Positions 46,817 to 55,952 are shown, counted from the stretch's first letter. The stretch: 64,000 nucleotides of DNA from AP-15 sp963775875 (GCA_963775875.1 CAVZKP010000023.1:78122-142121), one strand, 5' to 3'. Translations and numbers: made by a program. Notes: generated from the letters alone by a model not told the origin.

Positions 46817-47035
46817 ATGAGCGAATCGAACGAGTTTCCGGTGTGGCTGACCCCGGAAGGCGAGCCGGTCTCCTGCGTCGAAAAGATCAAGGTGCTGAAC
46901 GAGAACCTCGCCGAATTGCGCGAACTGGCGCAGGAGGCGCTCGAAGACGCGGTGCTGATCGGCTGCGACGAGCGCCAGCTGCGCGAGGTGCTGGCCGGGA
47001 TTGTCACCGCCCTCGTCAACCCCTACGCCAAGTAG
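46817..47035 (+). CDS. Small conserved-looking hypothetical protein
   Basis: 72 residues, GAGGAGGCGCGGCG before the ATG. It begins MSESNEFPVWLTPEGEPVSC, then a helical segment VEKIKVLNENLAELRELAQE ending LVNPYAK. Two Cys, acidic overall, no signal peptide. It follows mlaD by 26 bp and is probably co-transcribed. Unknown function; regular codon use and a strong ribosome site make it a credible gene. Confidence 0.7.
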   Translation: MSESNEFPVWLTPEGEPVSCVEKIKVLNENLAELRELAQEALEDAVLIGCDERQLREVLAGIVTALVNPYAK

Positions 47036-47050
47036 CCGCCGGCGATCCCA

Positions 47051-47689
47051 TTACCCCGGCATGGGTTTGGTCACCTGGAAGCTCTGGCGCGCCTCCATGT
47101 GCCGCATCCACTCCTGCAGCTTCGGGTGCTCGGCCAGCGGCGCGTGGCCGTCGGGCACGTTGGCGAAGTAATGGAGCAGCGGGATCGCCAACAGATCGGC
47201 GAGGCTGACATGGTCGCCGGCGAGAAAGCGGCCATCCTCCATCAGCCGGTCGATCTCGCCGAGGCATAGCCGGGCGCGCGGCAATGCGGCGGCGATCGCC
47301 GCCTCGTCCGCGACCCCGCCAAGGCGCGGCATCAGCATCCGGTTGTAGAGGATCGCCCCGGCAATGCTGGGCCAGGCATAGGCGTCGACGATGCCGATGA
47401 TCTGGTTCATCCGCGACCATTGATGCACGTCTTCGGGCTGCAGCGGGGTTCCGGCAAAGCGCTCGTCGACATAGCGCATGATCGCCTGGGTCTCGTACAG
47501 CGCGAAACCGTCATGCTCGAAAGCGGGCACCTTGGCGAATGGCTGGCGCGCCAGATGCGGCGCCTCGCGCTCGGCGCCAAGCGGCATCTCCACCAGCTCG
47601 TGGGTGACGCCCTTTTCGGCGAGCGCCAGCCGCGTGCTCCACACATAAGTGCTTCCGGCCGGGCCGTAGACGATCGGATGGGCCATCAT
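47051..47689 (-). CDS. Glutathione S-transferase family protein
   Basis: 212 residues. The N-terminal thioredoxin-like domain contains IVYGPAGSTYVWSTRLALAE, the cis-Pro in FAKVPAFEHDGF and the glutathione-binding LYETQAIMRYVDERF. The C-terminal helical domain contains ILYNRMLMPRLGG and the N-capping box FLAGDHVSLADLLAIPLLHY. Ser and Tyr in GSTYVWS are candidates for the catalytic residue. Substrate unknown. Confidence 0.9.
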   Translation of the reverse strand: MMAHPIVYGPAGSTYVWSTRLALAEKGVTHELVEMPLGAEREAPHLARQPFAKVPAFEHDGFALYETQAIMRYVDERFAGTPLQPEDVHQWSRMNQIIGIVDAYAWPSIAGAILYNRMLMPRLGGVADEAAIAAALPRARLCLGEIDRLMEDGRFLAGDHVSLADLLAIPLLHYFANVPDGHAPLAEHPKLQEWMRHMEARQSFQVTKPMPG

Positions 47690-47819
47690 TGTCCCCCTGC
47701 GCAGATCCGGGAGGCGCCGCGGCCGATCTTACGCCCAAAACATAAAATTCGAATCATCGGTTGAAACATCGCATCCCCCGCTGTGCCCGGCCTCGGCCCG
47801 GCGCGCCGCGTTCCGACCG

Positions 47820-48842
47820 TCAGCCGAGCCCGCCCGAATATTTTTCCAGCACGCTCCACGCCTCGTCGCCGTAGCGGCCGCGCCATCGCGCGTAGAAGCC
47901 CGAGCTTTTCAGCACGTCGCGGAACGGCTGCGCATCGGGGTCGTTGAAGACCAGCCCGTGCGCGGCCATGCGCTGGCGCGCCGACACCTCCATTTTGGCC
48001 ACGTCGGCGCGCGCGGTGACCGCGGCGCTGTTGATATTGCGCGCGGCGATCTCGCGCAGATCGGCGGGCAGCCGCTGCCAGGCGCCGGGATTGGCCAGGA
48101 CCATCTGTCCGGTCCAGACATGGCGGGTGATCGAGCAGTATTTCTGCACCTCATAGAGCTTGGCGGTTTCGATCACCACCAGCGGCGTCTCCTGGCCGTC
48201 GACCAGATGGGTTTGCAACGCGGAATACAGCTCGGCGAAATTTATCGTGGTCGGCGCCGCCCCCAATGCCTTGAACATCGACACCCGCATCGGGCTGACC
48301 GGAACGCGGATTTTGAACCCCTTCAGATCCGCCGGGGTCACGATCGGGTGGATGTTGCTGGTGATCTGGCGAAAACCCAGATCCCACCAGCGCTCGAACA
48401 CATAGATGCCGGCGCCGCCGATCCGCTTGCGCAGAAAGGCGCCGAGATTGCCATCGACCGCGGCCCAGACCTGGTCGTAATTCTGAAACGCGAACGGCGT
48501 GCCGGCGAGGTCGGCGACCGGCAGGACCGTCGCCAGGATGTCGCCGCCGAAGGCCAGAAGCTCGATCGCCCCGGCGCGCAGCTGCGACAGCATCGAGGTG
48601 TCGCCGCCCAGCACGTTGTTGGCGAACACCTCGATCGCCAGCCGGCCGCCCGATTGCTGGCGCACCCGCTCAGCCGCTTCCTTGATCCGGATCGTATTGG
48701 GATGGGAGACCGGCAGGTCGTTGCCGAATTTGTAGTGAAATTCCGGGGCGTCGCCGCGCGCCCGCAAAATATTGAACGCAGCGGCCGAGGCGATGCCGGC
48801 TGCCGCCAGCCGGGTAAAGCTGCGGCGGGTCGTCTTCTGCAC
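47820..48842 (-). CDS. TRAP transporter DctP-type solute-binding protein (orphan)
   Basis: 340 residues from a GTG preceded by GGAGGAGACAGAAGC. A twin-arginine-like signal (TTRRSFTRLAAAGIASAAAF) suggests Tat export. DctP markers: FHYKFGNDLPVSHPNTIRIK, RVRQQSGGRLAIEVFANNVL, LKGFKIRVPVSPMRVSMFKA (substrate Arg) and GAAPTTINFAELYSALQTHL, VDGQETPL. It binds an organic acid or similar solute. No DctQ or DctM permease gene is nearby, so it must work with a permease encoded elsewhere or act as a sensor protein. Confidence 0.9.
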   Translation of the reverse strand: MQKTTRRSFTRLAAAGIASAAAFNILRARGDAPEFHYKFGNDLPVSHPNTIRIKEAAERVRQQSGGRLAIEVFANNVLGGDTSMLSQLRAGAIELLAFGGDILATVLPVADLAGTPFAFQNYDQVWAAVDGNLGAFLRKRIGGAGIYVFERWWDLGFRQITSNIHPIVTPADLKGFKIRVPVSPMRVSMFKALGAAPTTINFAELYSALQTHLVDGQETPLVVIETAKLYEVQKYCSITRHVWTGQMVLANPGAWQRLPADLREIAARNINSAAVTARADVAKMEVSARQRMAAHGLVFNDPDAQPFRDVLKSSGFYARWRGRYGDEAWSVLEKYSGGLG

Positions 48843-48984
48843 GCTTCTGTCTCCTCCCGAAAGCCCGATCGGCGGGCGCCGTTATCCGCTCAGGCTAGCG
48901 TAAGAACCGGATGCTATCCATGCGGCGCCGCGTCGCCGCCGTTTTCTTCTGGCACCGATCACCCGGACAAAATTGGAAGGGCGC

Positions 48985-49605
48985 ATGCACGATTTGGTTC
49001 AGCCGACGCTCGCCTTTATCTCCGCGCATGCGGGCTGGGCGTTCGCGATCATGTTCGTGACCGGGTTCGGCGAGTCATTCGTGTTTTTGAGCCTGCTGTT
49101 TCCCGGGACCTCGTTGCTGATCGCCGCCGGAGCGCTGATGGCGACCGGCGCCCTGGCGTATTCGCCGGTGCTGGCCGGGGCGGTTCTCGGCGCGGTGCTC
49201 GGCGATTCGGTGTCGTATTGGATCGGCCGCCGGTTCGGTCCGGCCATCGCCCGGATCTGGCCATTCACCCGCAATCCCGATCTGCTGCCGGGCGGCATCC
49301 GGTTTTTTGCCCGGTTTGGCGGGCTGAGCGTGTTCATCGGCCGCTTCTTTGGCCCGATCCGGGCGGTGATTCCGCTCGCCGCCGGGGTCATGCAGATGCC
49401 GCCGGGCCGGTTCTGGATCGCCAATATCGGCTCGGCCCTGGTCTGGGCGCCGATGCTGCTGTTTGCCGGCGACGTGGTCGGCAAGCTGGGCCAGAGGCTG
49501 ATCGGCTCGGCCAATCTCGTGGTGCTGGTGCTCGCCGCCGTCTTTGTCTTTGGCCTCGGTGGCGTCGTTTGGGCATTGGCCCGGTCCGGGCGCCCGCGGG
49601 CCTGA
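48985..49605 (+). CDS. DedA-family membrane protein
   Basis: About 206 residues from the ATG after GGAAGGGCGC. DedA/VTT features: GFGESFVFLSLLFPGTSLLI, GAVLGDSVSYWIGRRFGP, FFARFGGLSVFIGRFFGPIR (the conserved FxRFxPxxR-type region) and AGVMQMPPGRFWIAN. At least four transmembrane segments. DedA proteins are linked to undecaprenyl-phosphate or phospholipid flipping and membrane potential. Confidence 0.9.
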   Translation: MHDLVQPTLAFISAHAGWAFAIMFVTGFGESFVFLSLLFPGTSLLIAAGALMATGALAYSPVLAGAVLGAVLGDSVSYWIGRRFGPAIARIWPFTRNPDLLPGGIRFFARFGGLSVFIGRFFGPIRAVIPLAAGVMQMPPGRFWIANIGSALVWAPMLLFAGDVVGKLGQRLIGSANLVVLVLAAVFVFGLGGVVWALARSGRPRA

Positions 49606-49701
49606 TCGGCCTCCCGCCAGCCCTACCGCCAGCCCCTTACCGCCAGCCCGCCCAGTGCCCAGATTGACAGGGTCGCCCGATCCTGCGAGCACCGGCCCGC
49701 G

Positions 49702-51759
49702 ATGTCTGCGTTTTTCTCGCCCTACCGGCATGATTTCCTCCGTGTCGGCGCCTGCGTACCGCTCGTCGCGGTAGCCGACCCCGCGCGCAACGCCGCGGCG
49801 GTCGAGGCGCTGCTCGCCGAGGGCGATCGGGCGCGGGTCGGGCTGATGGTGTTTCCCGAGCTGTGCCTCTCGGCCTATGCGATCGACGATCTGTTGTTTC
49901 AGGACGCGCTGCTCGACGCGGTCGAGGGCCAGATCGACCGCCTGCTGCAGGCGAGCCGCGAACGCTTTCCGGTGTTTGTCGTCGGCGCGCCATTGCGCTC
50001 GCATGGGCAGCTCTACAACTGCGCGGTCGCGATCCATCGCGGGCGCGTGCTCGGCGTCGTCCCGAAAGTCTTTCTGCCGAACTACCGCGAATTCTACGAG
50101 CGCCGGCATTTCACCGCGGGCGAGGGCGTCGCCGGCGGGTCGATCGCGCTCGCCGGGCATCGAAGCCCCGTTCGGCGCCGATCTGCTGTTTGCCGCCGGC
50201 GGGAAGGCGGGTTTCACCTTTCACGTCGAGATCTGCGAGGATTTGTGGGTGCCGCAGCCGCCCAGCACCGCGGCGGCATTGGCCGGGGCCGAGATCCTGC
50301 TCAATTTGTCGGCCAGCAACATCACGATCGGCAAGGCGCAGATGCGGCGCCTGTTATGCGCCTCGCAATCGGCGCGCTGCCTTGCCGCCTACGCCTATTC
50401 CGCCGCCGGCGCCGGCGAGTCGACGACCGACCTCGCCTGGGACGGCCAGGCCGGGATCTTCGAGTTGGGTCAGGAGCTGGCCGAGACCGAGCGTTTCTCG
50501 GCGACGCCGGAGATGGCGTCCGCCGATGTCGATCTCGGGCGCATTCGCCAGGAGCGGATGCGGACCAACACCTTTGGCGACTGCGCCGCGCGCCGCCGCC
50601 GGTGGCTCGGACACGCCGTTCCGCACCATCGGCTTCGACTTCGCGCCGCCGCAGGAAAAGCTGGCCCTGCGCCGCAATGTCGAGCGCTTCCCCTATGTGC
50701 CGGCCGATCCGGCGATGCTCGCCGACAATTGCTACGAGGCCTACAACATCCAGGTTCAGGGGCTGGCCCAGCGGCTCAAGGCGACCGGCCTCAAAAAGCT
50801 GGTGATCGGCGTCTCCGGCGGGCTCGATTCGACGCAGGCGTTGATCGTCGCGGCCCGCGCGATGGACCGGCTCGGCCTGCCGCGCACCGACATCCTCGCC
50901 TACACCCTGCCCGGATTCGCCACCGGCGATGCGACCAAGGCCAATGCCTGGCGGCTGATGCAGGCGCTCAAGGTCAGCGGCGCCGAAATCGACATCCGCC
51001 CGGCGGCAAGGCAGATGCTGCAGGATATCGGCCATGCCGCGGCCAAGGGCGAGGCGCATTACGACGTGACCTTCGAGAATGTCCAGGCCGGGCTTGCGCA
51101 CCGACTATCTGTTCCGGCTGGCCAACCACAATGGCGGGCTGGTGGTCGGCACCGGCGATCTGTCCGAACTGGGGCTCGGCTGGTGCACTTATGGGGTCGG
51201 CGACCAGATGTCGCATTACAACCCCAACGCCTCGGTCGCCAAGACCCTGATCCAGCATCTGATCCGCTTTGTCGCGGGTTCGGGCGATCTGGGCGTGGGG
51301 ACCGCGCCGATCCTCTACGACATCCTGGCGACCGAGATTTCGCCCGAGCTGGTGCCGCCCGGCGCCGACGGCCTGATCCAGTCGACCGAGAGCATCGTCG
51401 GCCCCTATGCATTGCAGGATTTCAACCTCTATTACGCGACCCGCTTCGGCTTCAGCCCGTCCAAGATCGCCTACCTGTCGTGGAACGCGTGGGCCGACCT
51501 CGAGCGCGGGGCATGGCCGGCCAACACCCCGCAGGCGGCGCGGCGCGCCTACGATCTCGCCGAGATCAAGCATTGGCTGCGGGTGTTCCTGTTGCGCTTT
51601 TTCCAACTGAGCCAGTTCAAGCGCTCGGCCCTGCCCAACGGCCCGAAAATCTCTTCGGGCGGCTCGCTCTCCCCCCGCGGCGACTGGCGCGCCCCCTCCG
51701 ACGCCACCGCCACCGTCTGGCTCGAAGAACTCGAAGCCGGCGTCCCCGACAAGGAATAG
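49702..51759 (+). CDS. nadE: Glutamine-dependent NAD+ synthetase NadE (three frame shifts)
   Basis: The last step of NAD synthesis. The N-terminal nitrilase-type glutaminase domain reads VGLMVFPELCLSAYAIDDLL (Glu), then PKVFLPNYREFYERRHF (Lys). After the first joint (~50156) it continues IEAPFGADLLFAAGG with the nucleophile Cys in FHVEICEDLWVPQP. After the second (~50588-50600) comes GGSDTPFRTIGFDFAPPQEK and the synthetase P-loop VIGVSGGLDSTQALIVAARA. After the third (~51094) comes LRTDYLFRLANHNGGLVVGT. Each joint implies one extra base. The rebuilt length is ~685 residues, normal for two-domain NadE. Essential function, so error rather than decay. Confidence 0.92.
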
Positions 51760-51762
51760 CAG

Positions 51763-51794
51763 GCGTAGGGCGGAACAGCGCAGCGCCTTCCGCC
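51763..51794. repeat. REP element, left of RAYT
   Basis: Begins GCGTAGGGCGGAACAGCGCA; 32 bp. It matches the inverted complement of the element at 52439-52470 at 30 of 32 positions. It starts 4 bp after the nadE stop. Confidence 0.85.
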
Positions 51795-51822
51795 GCTCTC
51801 GGCGGCCCTGCATACTCTTCAG

Positions 51823-52366
51823 ATGCCGGATTATCGCCGCAATCGGGTTCCAGGCGGGACCTTCCTCTTTACCGTAAACCTGCGTGACCGGCGCTCGAAC
51901 CTGTTGGTGGCGAATATCGACGCGCTGCGCGATGCGGTTCGCCGAGTGCGCGCCCGCGCACCTTTTCACATCGACGCCTTGGTCGTCCTCCCCGACCACA
52001 TGCACTGGGGTGTGCGACCTTGGGGACGTTGCCGCAAGACGATGCCGATTTTCCGGTCGGTGGCGAGCGATCAAGACCGGGTTCGCAAAATCGCTGTCGA
52101 TCGGCGAGCCGCGATCACCGGTCATGACAAGCCGCGGCGAACGCGGCATCTGGCAGCGGCGGTACTGGGAGCACACGATCCGCGACGATCGCGACTTTGC
52201 GGCTCACCTGGACTATACGCATTTCAACCCGGTCAAGCATGGTCTGGTGGCGCACCCGGCGGATTGGCCGCATTCGTCCTTTCGCCGGTGCGTCGCCAGC
52301 GGAATGTATCCCGCCGACTGGACGGGCGGCGGCAACGAACCGCAACAGACTGGCGAACGACAGTGA
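51823..52366 (+). pseudogene. REP-associated tyrosine transposase (RAYT), frame-shifted
   Basis: A Y1 HUH-type protein of the transposase IS200-like family. The start MPDYRRNRVPGGTFLFTVNL and RARAPFHIDALVVLPDHMH (the HUH-like HMH) are in frame one. A short WTLPQDDAD-type segment is in a second frame. The remainder, FSGRWRAIKTGFAKSLSIGE then RYWEHTIRDDRDFAAHLDYT, HFNPVKHGLV and HPADWPHSSF, is in a third. Both changes imply lost bases, so the copy is probably dead unless the sequence is wrong. REPs in inverted orientation flank it on both sides, the usual substrate arrangement for RAYTs. Confidence 0.85.
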
Positions 52367-52438
52367 AGATCGAAGCGGCGGAAATAGTCCCACGGACACG
52401 GCCACTCCATTAACCGCGCGTGCCGACCCACAAGTCGA

Positions 52439-52470
52439 GGCGGAATGCGCTACGCTGTTCCGCCCTACGC
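52439..52470. repeat. REP element, right of RAYT (inverted)
   Basis: Ends GCTGTTCCGCCCTACGC; inverted relative to the copy at 51763. Each REP can itself fold into a small hairpin through its GGCGGAA / TTCCGCC parts. Confidence 0.85.
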
Positions 52471-52497
52471 TTGCTGCTGAGAGAGACATATTTGGTC

Positions 52498-53037
52498 ATG
52501 TCGAATCTCCTAACCCTAGCTGGCCCAGCCGTCACGATCATAGCCTCCGGGGTCGCTGTTTTTGTCACTAGCCGTCTTGGCAGGGGTCAACAAAAAATTG
52601 CCGAGCAGCAAGCGGCGACTTCACTCGATCAGCTTCGCTATAACCTTTTCGAGAAACGATACGCAATTTATGAGGCGGCAAGGAAGGCAATAGAAATAAC
52701 TTTCGAGAGGCAGAATGACGATAAAATGCCAGATGAACTCGATAGATTATTTCGAAAGCTCGAAGAATCACGCTTCTTTTTTCCAGAAAATATATCTACA
52801 TTCTTAGAAACACTTCGCCAGGATATAAGGTATTTTCGTCAAATTAATTATCTTTATAGGACTAAGATTTTCCAAAATGTAGATACACAAAGCCCGGAAG
52901 TAAGAAAGATTAGATTAGAGGAGGAATCCAATATATTAAGATTAAAGGAGGAGCTTTATACAGTTCAACAAAATCTTCCGAAGACGTTCGGTGGCGCGCT
53001 CGCGTTTCCGCAATTGACTGTCAATAAAATTACGTGA
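52498..53037 (+). CDS. AT-rich membrane-anchored helical protein
   Basis: 179 residues beginning MSNLLTLAGPAVTIIASGVA, with one N-terminal membrane helix. A long charged helical region follows (RYNLFEKRYAIYEAARKAIE, LDRLFRKLEESRFFFPENIS, LRLKEELYTVQQNL). No family is recognised, although small accessory proteins of this style (one TM plus long helix) are common in islands. Its DNA is visibly AT-rich (runs such as AAATATATCTACATTCTTAG), unlike every neighbour, which points to recent acquisition. It lies directly after the REP/RAYT unit. Confidence 0.7.
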   Translation: MSNLLTLAGPAVTIIASGVAVFVTSRLGRGQQKIAEQQAATSLDQLRYNLFEKRYAIYEAARKAIEITFERQNDDKMPDELDRLFRKLEESRFFFPENISTFLETLRQDIRYFRQINYLYRTKIFQNVDTQSPEVRKIRLEEESNILRLKEELYTVQQNLPKTFGGALAFPQLTVNKIT

Positions 53038-53059
53038 GGCAGGGGTGAGGCGCATAGCA

Positions 53060-53339
53060 CGTAGGACGGGTTGAGCGTAGCGAAACCCATCGCAATTCGG
53101 TAGGGCTGGGCCGCTGACCACCCGCCGCCGCGACCTTGTCGCCCCGGGGTTCCGGTTTTCACGGTGAATTTAGCCGAGCGCAGCCGGCGGCGCTCGCCGA
53201 TAACGTCGTATTGCTGCATGCCGCGTCCGGTAAGCACGCGGCGGCGGCCCTACCCCCGACCTGGGCCGGCGGGGCCACGGACCGGGCGCGCGGTCGGCGA
53301 CCGGTGACGGGTATCGCTTCCGCTCAACCCATCCTACGA
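53060..53339. repeat. Split copy of the GTAGGATGGGTTGA hairpin repeat
   Basis: The left arm (GTAGGACGGGTTGAGCGTAG, 53060-53092) and right arm (ending CTCAACCCATCCTACG, 53306-53339) are the same as in the compact copies at 40163 and 40309. Here they are separated by about 213 bp of unrelated GC-rich sequence instead of ~25-30 bp. No gene is supported in the insert. Confidence 0.75.
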
Positions 53340-53371
53340 GATACTGACGAGAACAGGCCGCGCTCGTCTGC

Positions 53372-53761
53372 CTACCAATGCGAGACGATTTCGTACTCGG
53401 CCATGCGCTGCGGCAGCATTTTCGCGCTGAGCAGATGGACCCCGGGGACCAGCTCGCCGGGCTCGATGCCGCGCGCGGCCAGATCCTCCTCGATGACGAA
53501 TACCGGGATCTTGCGCTTCTCGATCAGATCGATCACGTCATTGTCCATCCGCGGCGCCTGGGTCTGTTTCCAGCCGCCGATGGTCAGCCCCGGCGCGCCC
53601 TGGCCGGCGACCGCATAGTTCACGGCGTTTCCGCGCAGCACCACGGTGTGCTCGGCTCCCGCGGCCTGCATCGCGGCAAGCAGCCAGAGGATCGTGTCGT
53701 CCTGCTCTTCCATGACAGCCCGGTAGGCCGACTCGACGATGTTCAGCGTTTTCTTGGCCAT
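53372..53761 (-). CDS. DsrE-family protein (third of three)
   Basis: 129 residues. MAKKTLNIVESAYRAVMEEQ, DDTILWLLAAMQAAGAEHTV, then KIPVFVIEEDLAARGIEPGE and KMLPQRMAEYEIVSHW give the DsrE/DsrF-like alpha/beta fold. No cysteine is seen, so it is unlikely to be the persulfide-carrying subunit. Last gene of a three-gene minus-strand operon. The fold is used for sulfur relay, but here the role is inference. Confidence 0.8.
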   Translation of the reverse strand: MAKKTLNIVESAYRAVMEEQDDTILWLLAAMQAAGAEHTVVLRGNAVNYAVAGQGAPGLTIGGWKQTQAPRMDNDVIDLIEKRKIPVFVIEEDLAARGIEPGELVPGVHLLSAKMLPQRMAEYEIVSHW

Positions 53762-53769
53762 GGCATGCC

Positions 53770-54180
53770 TCACTTCGACGGAATGGCGAGAACGTTGTCG
53801 GAGGCCTCGCAGAACGAATGGAAATCGGCCGGCGAGCCCCGCCGCGTGTCGGCGACAAATTCGCCCACGCCGCGTTCGTCGACACACATGCCGCAATTGA
53901 CCCAATCGATCTTGCCCCCGCTCTGCACGGCGAGCGCCAGCAGGGCGGTGACCTGGTCCTTGGTCGTGGGGTGGTTTTCTTCGGCGCTGTTCTTGCCATG
54001 CACCGGGTTGGGATGCGGCGCCTGCCGGGCGAAAGCCAGACCGGACGCACCTTCATAGGCGAAGACGTTGATGTTGTGTCCTCGACGCGCCATTGCCTCG
54101 AGGATGCGGAACGCCGTCGTCAGGTTCTCCGTCTCGTATGGCGGATCCATCAGCGCGATCGCGAAGGTCTTTTGCGGCAT
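53770..54180 (-). CDS. DsrE-family protein (second of three)
   Basis: 136 residues. MPQKTFAIALMDPPYETENL, TTAFRILEAMARRGHNINVF, a loop with HPNPVHGKNSAEENHPTTKD, then WVNCGMCVDERGVGEFVADT. The CGMC is placed where DsrE/TusD-type proteins carry the reactive cysteine, so this is the best candidate for the sulfur-transfer subunit. It lies 8 bp before the third gene. Confidence 0.82.
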   Translation of the reverse strand: MPQKTFAIALMDPPYETENLTTAFRILEAMARRGHNINVFAYEGASGLAFARQAPHPNPVHGKNSAEENHPTTKDQVTALLALAVQSGGKIDWVNCGMCVDERGVGEFVADTRRGSPADFHSFCEASDNVLAIPSK

Positions 54181-54189
54181 GCCCGGCTC

Positions 54190-54511
54190 CTAATGCCAGA
54201 GAGTTCTTGTAGCCGGATTCCAGATGGTCGACCACGACCTCGATCGGCGCGGGCTCGATACCGGCAAGCAGTTTGGTGATGCCCCGCTCTTTAAGGGCAA
54301 AATCATCGGCGAGTATCTTGACGCCGGAGCCGATCAGGGCCTTGAGCTGCGGGGTCTGGGCCGCCGGCCGCGCGGCTAACACCGCATTTTGAATCAATAA
54401 CAGCGTAACCTGGTTGCCCGCTGCCACCAGCCCGCTCGCCAGCTCGCAGTAGTACCCAACCTCATTCGATTCAAACGGGTCCCTCGATTCGATCAGCAAA
54501 TACCCGGCCAT
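54190..54511 (-). CDS. DsrE-family protein (first of three; 3' frame shift)
   Basis: About 106 residues. MAGYLLIESRDPFESNEVGY, YCELASGLVAAGNQVTLLLI, GVKILADDFALKERGITKLL and VVVDHLESGYKN. The frame then runs on into the next gene, but an extra T near 54199-54206 would give the ending LWH and a TAG at 54190-54192, 9 bp before the second gene. That ending (a short ...WH tail) is usual for this subfamily. No cysteine in a reactive context besides YYC. Confidence 0.78.
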
Positions 54512-54820
54512 GTTCTACTCTCCCGTTGCTGCTGCGCCTTGGTAGCCGGCCGCGGCGCCGCCGGCTTTCGGGTTCCGATTAGCTGCTGTCGCTGACGCCG
54601 GGGCGCGCTTCACCCCTCGGCATGCCGCCTATCGATATTGCTATCACCGCTGTGCCGCAAGGTGAAACGGTCTGAACCGGACCGCCCGATCAATTCGCCG
54701 GGCATGCGCTTATCGAGGATCGGCGCGTCCGGCGCACGCCCTTCGAGCGCCGGGCGATGGACAGGCCGGGACGACGATGACACTCTGCTGCGCACCGGAA
54801 TTGGACAGGGGAGGGCCGCA

Positions 54821-55615
54821 ATGAACCGGCTCGACGGCAAGGTCGCGCTGATTTCCGGCGGGGCGCGCGGGATCGGCGCCGAGACCGCGCGGCTGATGGC
54901 CGAAGCCGGCGCCGAGGTGGCGCTCGGCGATGTTTTGGACGAACCGGGCCGACAGACCGCCGCCGCGATCGGCCGCGCCGCGCTCTACACCCGTCTCGAC
55001 GTCACCAGCGAAGCCGATTGGCAGGCGGCGATCGCCGCCGTCACCGGGCATTTCGGCGGGCTCGACATCCTGGTCAACAATGCCGGGATCTTTCTCGGCA
55101 AGAGCCTCGAGGAGGCGAGCCTGGAGGAGTGGCATCGGCTGTGCGCGGTCAACCTGACCGGGGTGTTTCTCGGCACCAAGCTGGCGCTCCCGGCGTTGCG
55201 CGACCGCGCCCGGAACAGCCCGCATGGCAGCGCCATCGTCAATCTGTCGTCGGTCGCCGGGCTGGTCGGCTCGTCGGGCGACCCGCTCTATTCGATGACC
55301 AAGGGCGGGGTCACTTTGTTTACCAAATCGGCGGCGCTCGAATTCGCCCGCAAGGGCTATCGGGTGCGGGTCAACTCGATCCATCCCGGCACCACCGACA
55401 CCGATATGGGCGATCAGGTGGTGGCGATGCGGGCGCGCAACCTCGCCACCAACGATCTCGACGCGGCCCGCCATCAGGCGCTGGAGCGGCTGCCGCTCGG
55501 CCGCCTCGGCACCGTCAGCGACATCGCCAAGGGCATCGTCTTTCTCGCCTCGGACGATGCCGGCTTCATGACCGGCGCCGGTCTCGTGGTCGATGGCGGG
55601 ATCACCGCACAGTAA
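54821..55615 (+). CDS. SDR-family oxidoreductase (classical)
   Basis: 264 residues, GGGGAGGGCCGCA before the ATG. Classical SDR motifs: ISGGARGIGAETARLMAEAG, the DV after the third strand, LVNNAGIFLGKSL, the catalytic S in VNLSSVAGLVG, Y and K in DPLYSMTKGGVTLF, and GAGLVVDGGITAQ at the end. The Asp at LGDVLDEPG favours NAD over NADP. Similar to cyclopentanol/3-alpha-hydroxysteroid dehydrogenase-like SDRs; substrate unknown. Confidence 0.9.
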   Translation: MNRLDGKVALISGGARGIGAETARLMAEAGAEVALGDVLDEPGRQTAAAIGRAALYTRLDVTSEADWQAAIAAVTGHFGGLDILVNNAGIFLGKSLEEASLEEWHRLCAVNLTGVFLGTKLALPALRDRARNSPHGSAIVNLSSVAGLVGSSGDPLYSMTKGGVTLFTKSAALEFARKGYRVRVNSIHPGTTDTDMGDQVVAMRARNLATNDLDAARHQALERLPLGRLGTVSDIAKGIVFLASDDAGFMTGAGLVVDGGITAQ

Positions 55616-55751
55616 TCCGGCAATCATCTCGGTTAGTTAATTTAACCATCAATGCGGTAAAATTAACCCTCAATTTTGCGCAGGATTCCGGCGTCTTCGC
55701 TTAGCCTTGGCGATCGACAGAGACAGTCTGACGATCCAGGGGTTCGAGACC

Positions 55752-55952
55752 ATGTCGCAAAGCGAATACGAGGCGGCGATCGCCGCGTTCATCCGCACCA
55801 AGGGCATCACCCGCTGTCCCACCGCCTGCGTCGTGCGCACCCAGGGGACGGTCAGCCAATCGGATCGGGAGGCCTTGCAAAGACGCGCGGCCGAGGTCGA
55901 GATCCGCCGCATCCGCCGGCGCAGCCGCGATCCGCTGGCGGCCTTTCTTTAG
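55752..55952 (+). CDS. Small conserved-looking hypothetical protein
   Basis: 66 residues from the ATG giving MSQSEYEAAIAAFIRTKGIT; an upstream TTG would add 15. RCPTACVVRTQGTVSQSDRE is the most distinctive part, followed by an Arg-rich helix. Small proteins with the sequence TRCPTAC and a basic C-terminus recur in alphaproteobacteria, as I recall, without known function. The preceding ~80 bp is AT-rich and could hold its promoter. Confidence 0.6.
   Translation: MSQSEYEAAIAAFIRTKGITRCPTACVVRTQGTVSQSDREALQRRAAEVEIRRIRRRSRDPLAAFL

Noticed and set aside
52498..54511. Prophage or integrative element around the AT-rich gene
   Set aside because: No integrase, terminase, capsid, portal or attachment-site pair was seen; only a REP/RAYT unit and intergenic repeats are present.
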